From Maritimibacter sp. (GTDB lineage Bacteria > Pseudomonadota > Alphaproteobacteria > Rhodobacterales > Rhodobacteraceae), in contig JAGRMP010000382.1 in the NCBI GenBank assembly GCA_020441225.1, positions 1-6,051 of the forward strand: a stretch of DNA of 6,051 nt, read 5' to 3'. The first letter of the stretch is position 1; each line of letters opens with the position of its first letter. Positions 5,638 through 6,051 of the stretch are shown piece after piece. The position numbers and the translations under genes were made by a program. The notes beneath the pieces were generated by a model that searched no databases, was not told where the DNA came from, and worked only from the letters and a program-made list of their open reading frames with translations.

Positions 5638-6051
5638 CTACGGCACTTCCGCCAACAGATCCTCCACCGAGACCACTTCCGCAAATTCGCCGTGCAGATG
5701 GTCCAGCGCCGCCTGGTGGATGAACTTGGGGTCGGCCTTGCCGCCGTCGCGCCAGGAGGTGTCGGAATTCTGCGCCACCGCGGCGCAGGCGTCGTGCGCC
5801 AACTCCACGCTGAAGCCGAGGTTGGCGGCCATGCGGGTGGTGGTTGAGACGCAATGCGGCGTGGTGAGGCCGCAGATGACGAGGCGGTCGATGCCGGCGG
5901 CGCGCAAATCGGCTTCGAGATTGGTGCCGATGAAGGCGGAGTTGACGCTTTTCTCATAGACCGGTTCGCCGGGGAGCGGCGTCACCGCCTCGTGGAAGTC
6001 GATCCGGCCGTTTTCCGGGTGCAGCGGCGAAGCGGGGTTGGTCGACAGGTG
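5638..6051 (-). CDS. Isochorismatase-family cysteine hydrolase, C-terminal fragment
   Basis: This is the 3' part of a minus-strand gene whose start lies beyond the right edge. The frame is open through base 6051, so a GTG at 5985-5983 is an internal codon, not the start. There are 137 codons before the TAG at 5640-5638. The visible part begins HLSTNPASPLHPENGRID and has the family's EKSVNSAFIGTNLEADLRAA stretch, with catalytic-type Lys at visible residue 34, and VICGLTTPHCVSTT with nucleophile Cys at visible residue 67, embedded in a cis-peptide-type motif. The third catalytic residue, an N-terminal Asp, is outside the window. Members of the family hydrolyse amides or vinyl ethers (nicotinamide, N-carbamoyl compounds, isochorismate) in the cytoplasm. 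The exact substrate cannot be told from this fragment. It ends 151 bases upstream of the lipase ATG on the same strand, but the lipase appears to have its own promoter. Confidence 0.9.
   Translation of the reverse strand, partial: HLSTNPASPLHPENGRIDFHEAVTPLPGEPVYEKSVNSAFIGTNLEADLRAAGIDRLVICGLTTPHCVSTTTRMAANLGFSVELAHDACAAVAQNSDTSWRDGGKADPKFIHQAALDHLHGEFAEVVSVEDLLAEVP

Noticed and set aside
5983..5985. GTG as the start of the isochorismatase-family gene
   Set aside because: The frame continues upstream without a stop to the window edge, and those codons encode family-like sequence (STNPASPLHPENGRIDFHEA), so the true start is outside.

Overview
The window is high-GC DNA that looks like a Rhodobacterales-type alphaproteobacterium. 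This rests on the RecJ N-terminus, the FadL/OmpP1 protein and the N-terminal module of the RTX lipase, all of which resemble proteins I recall from Rhodobacteraceae. No rRNA or tRNA gene, CRISPR array or transposase is visible. The taxonomic placement is an inference.

Layout from left to right: (1) the first ~62 codons of recJ on the minus strand, running off the left edge. (2) A complete 424-residue minus-strand gene (307-1581) that I cannot name. Its helix-hairpin repeats suggest an alpha/alpha-toroid, carbohydrate-active-enzyme-like fold. (3) A 481-bp divergent intergenic region. Its half next to the unnamed gene is GC-rich and featureless, while the half next to the plus-strand gene is A+T-richer and carries a 16-bp inverted repeat, TTGTTA-GAGA-TAACAA. 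(4) A FadL/OmpP1/TodX-family outer-membrane channel on the plus strand (2063-3322) with a GTG start, a strong Shine-Dalgarno and a signal peptide, followed by a textbook rho-independent terminator. (5) A ~290-bp convergent spacer with a 14-bp perfect palindrome and an orphan LacI-type operator-like site. (6) A 603-residue minus-strand class-3 lipase-like hydrolase with GHSLGG, seven calcium-binding RTX-type nonapeptides and a DFVF C-terminus typical of type I secretion substrates. Its short leader holds a perfect TATAAT box inside an inverted repeat and a run of seven Gs where the ribosome-binding site should be. (7) The C-terminal 137 residues of an isochorismatase-family cysteine hydrolase, minus strand, running off the right edge.

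The only functional link I can propose is between the two central genes. A secreted, Ca2+-dependent lipase would release fatty acids outside the cell, and a FadL-type channel could bring hydrophobic products across the outer membrane. They are convergent and share no operon, so the pairing rests on function and proximity only. recJ and the isochorismatase relative look like ordinary chromosomal neighbours. I found no convincing new multi-gene system. The items most worth a second look are the unnamed 424-residue protein and the regulatory architecture upstream of the lipase.
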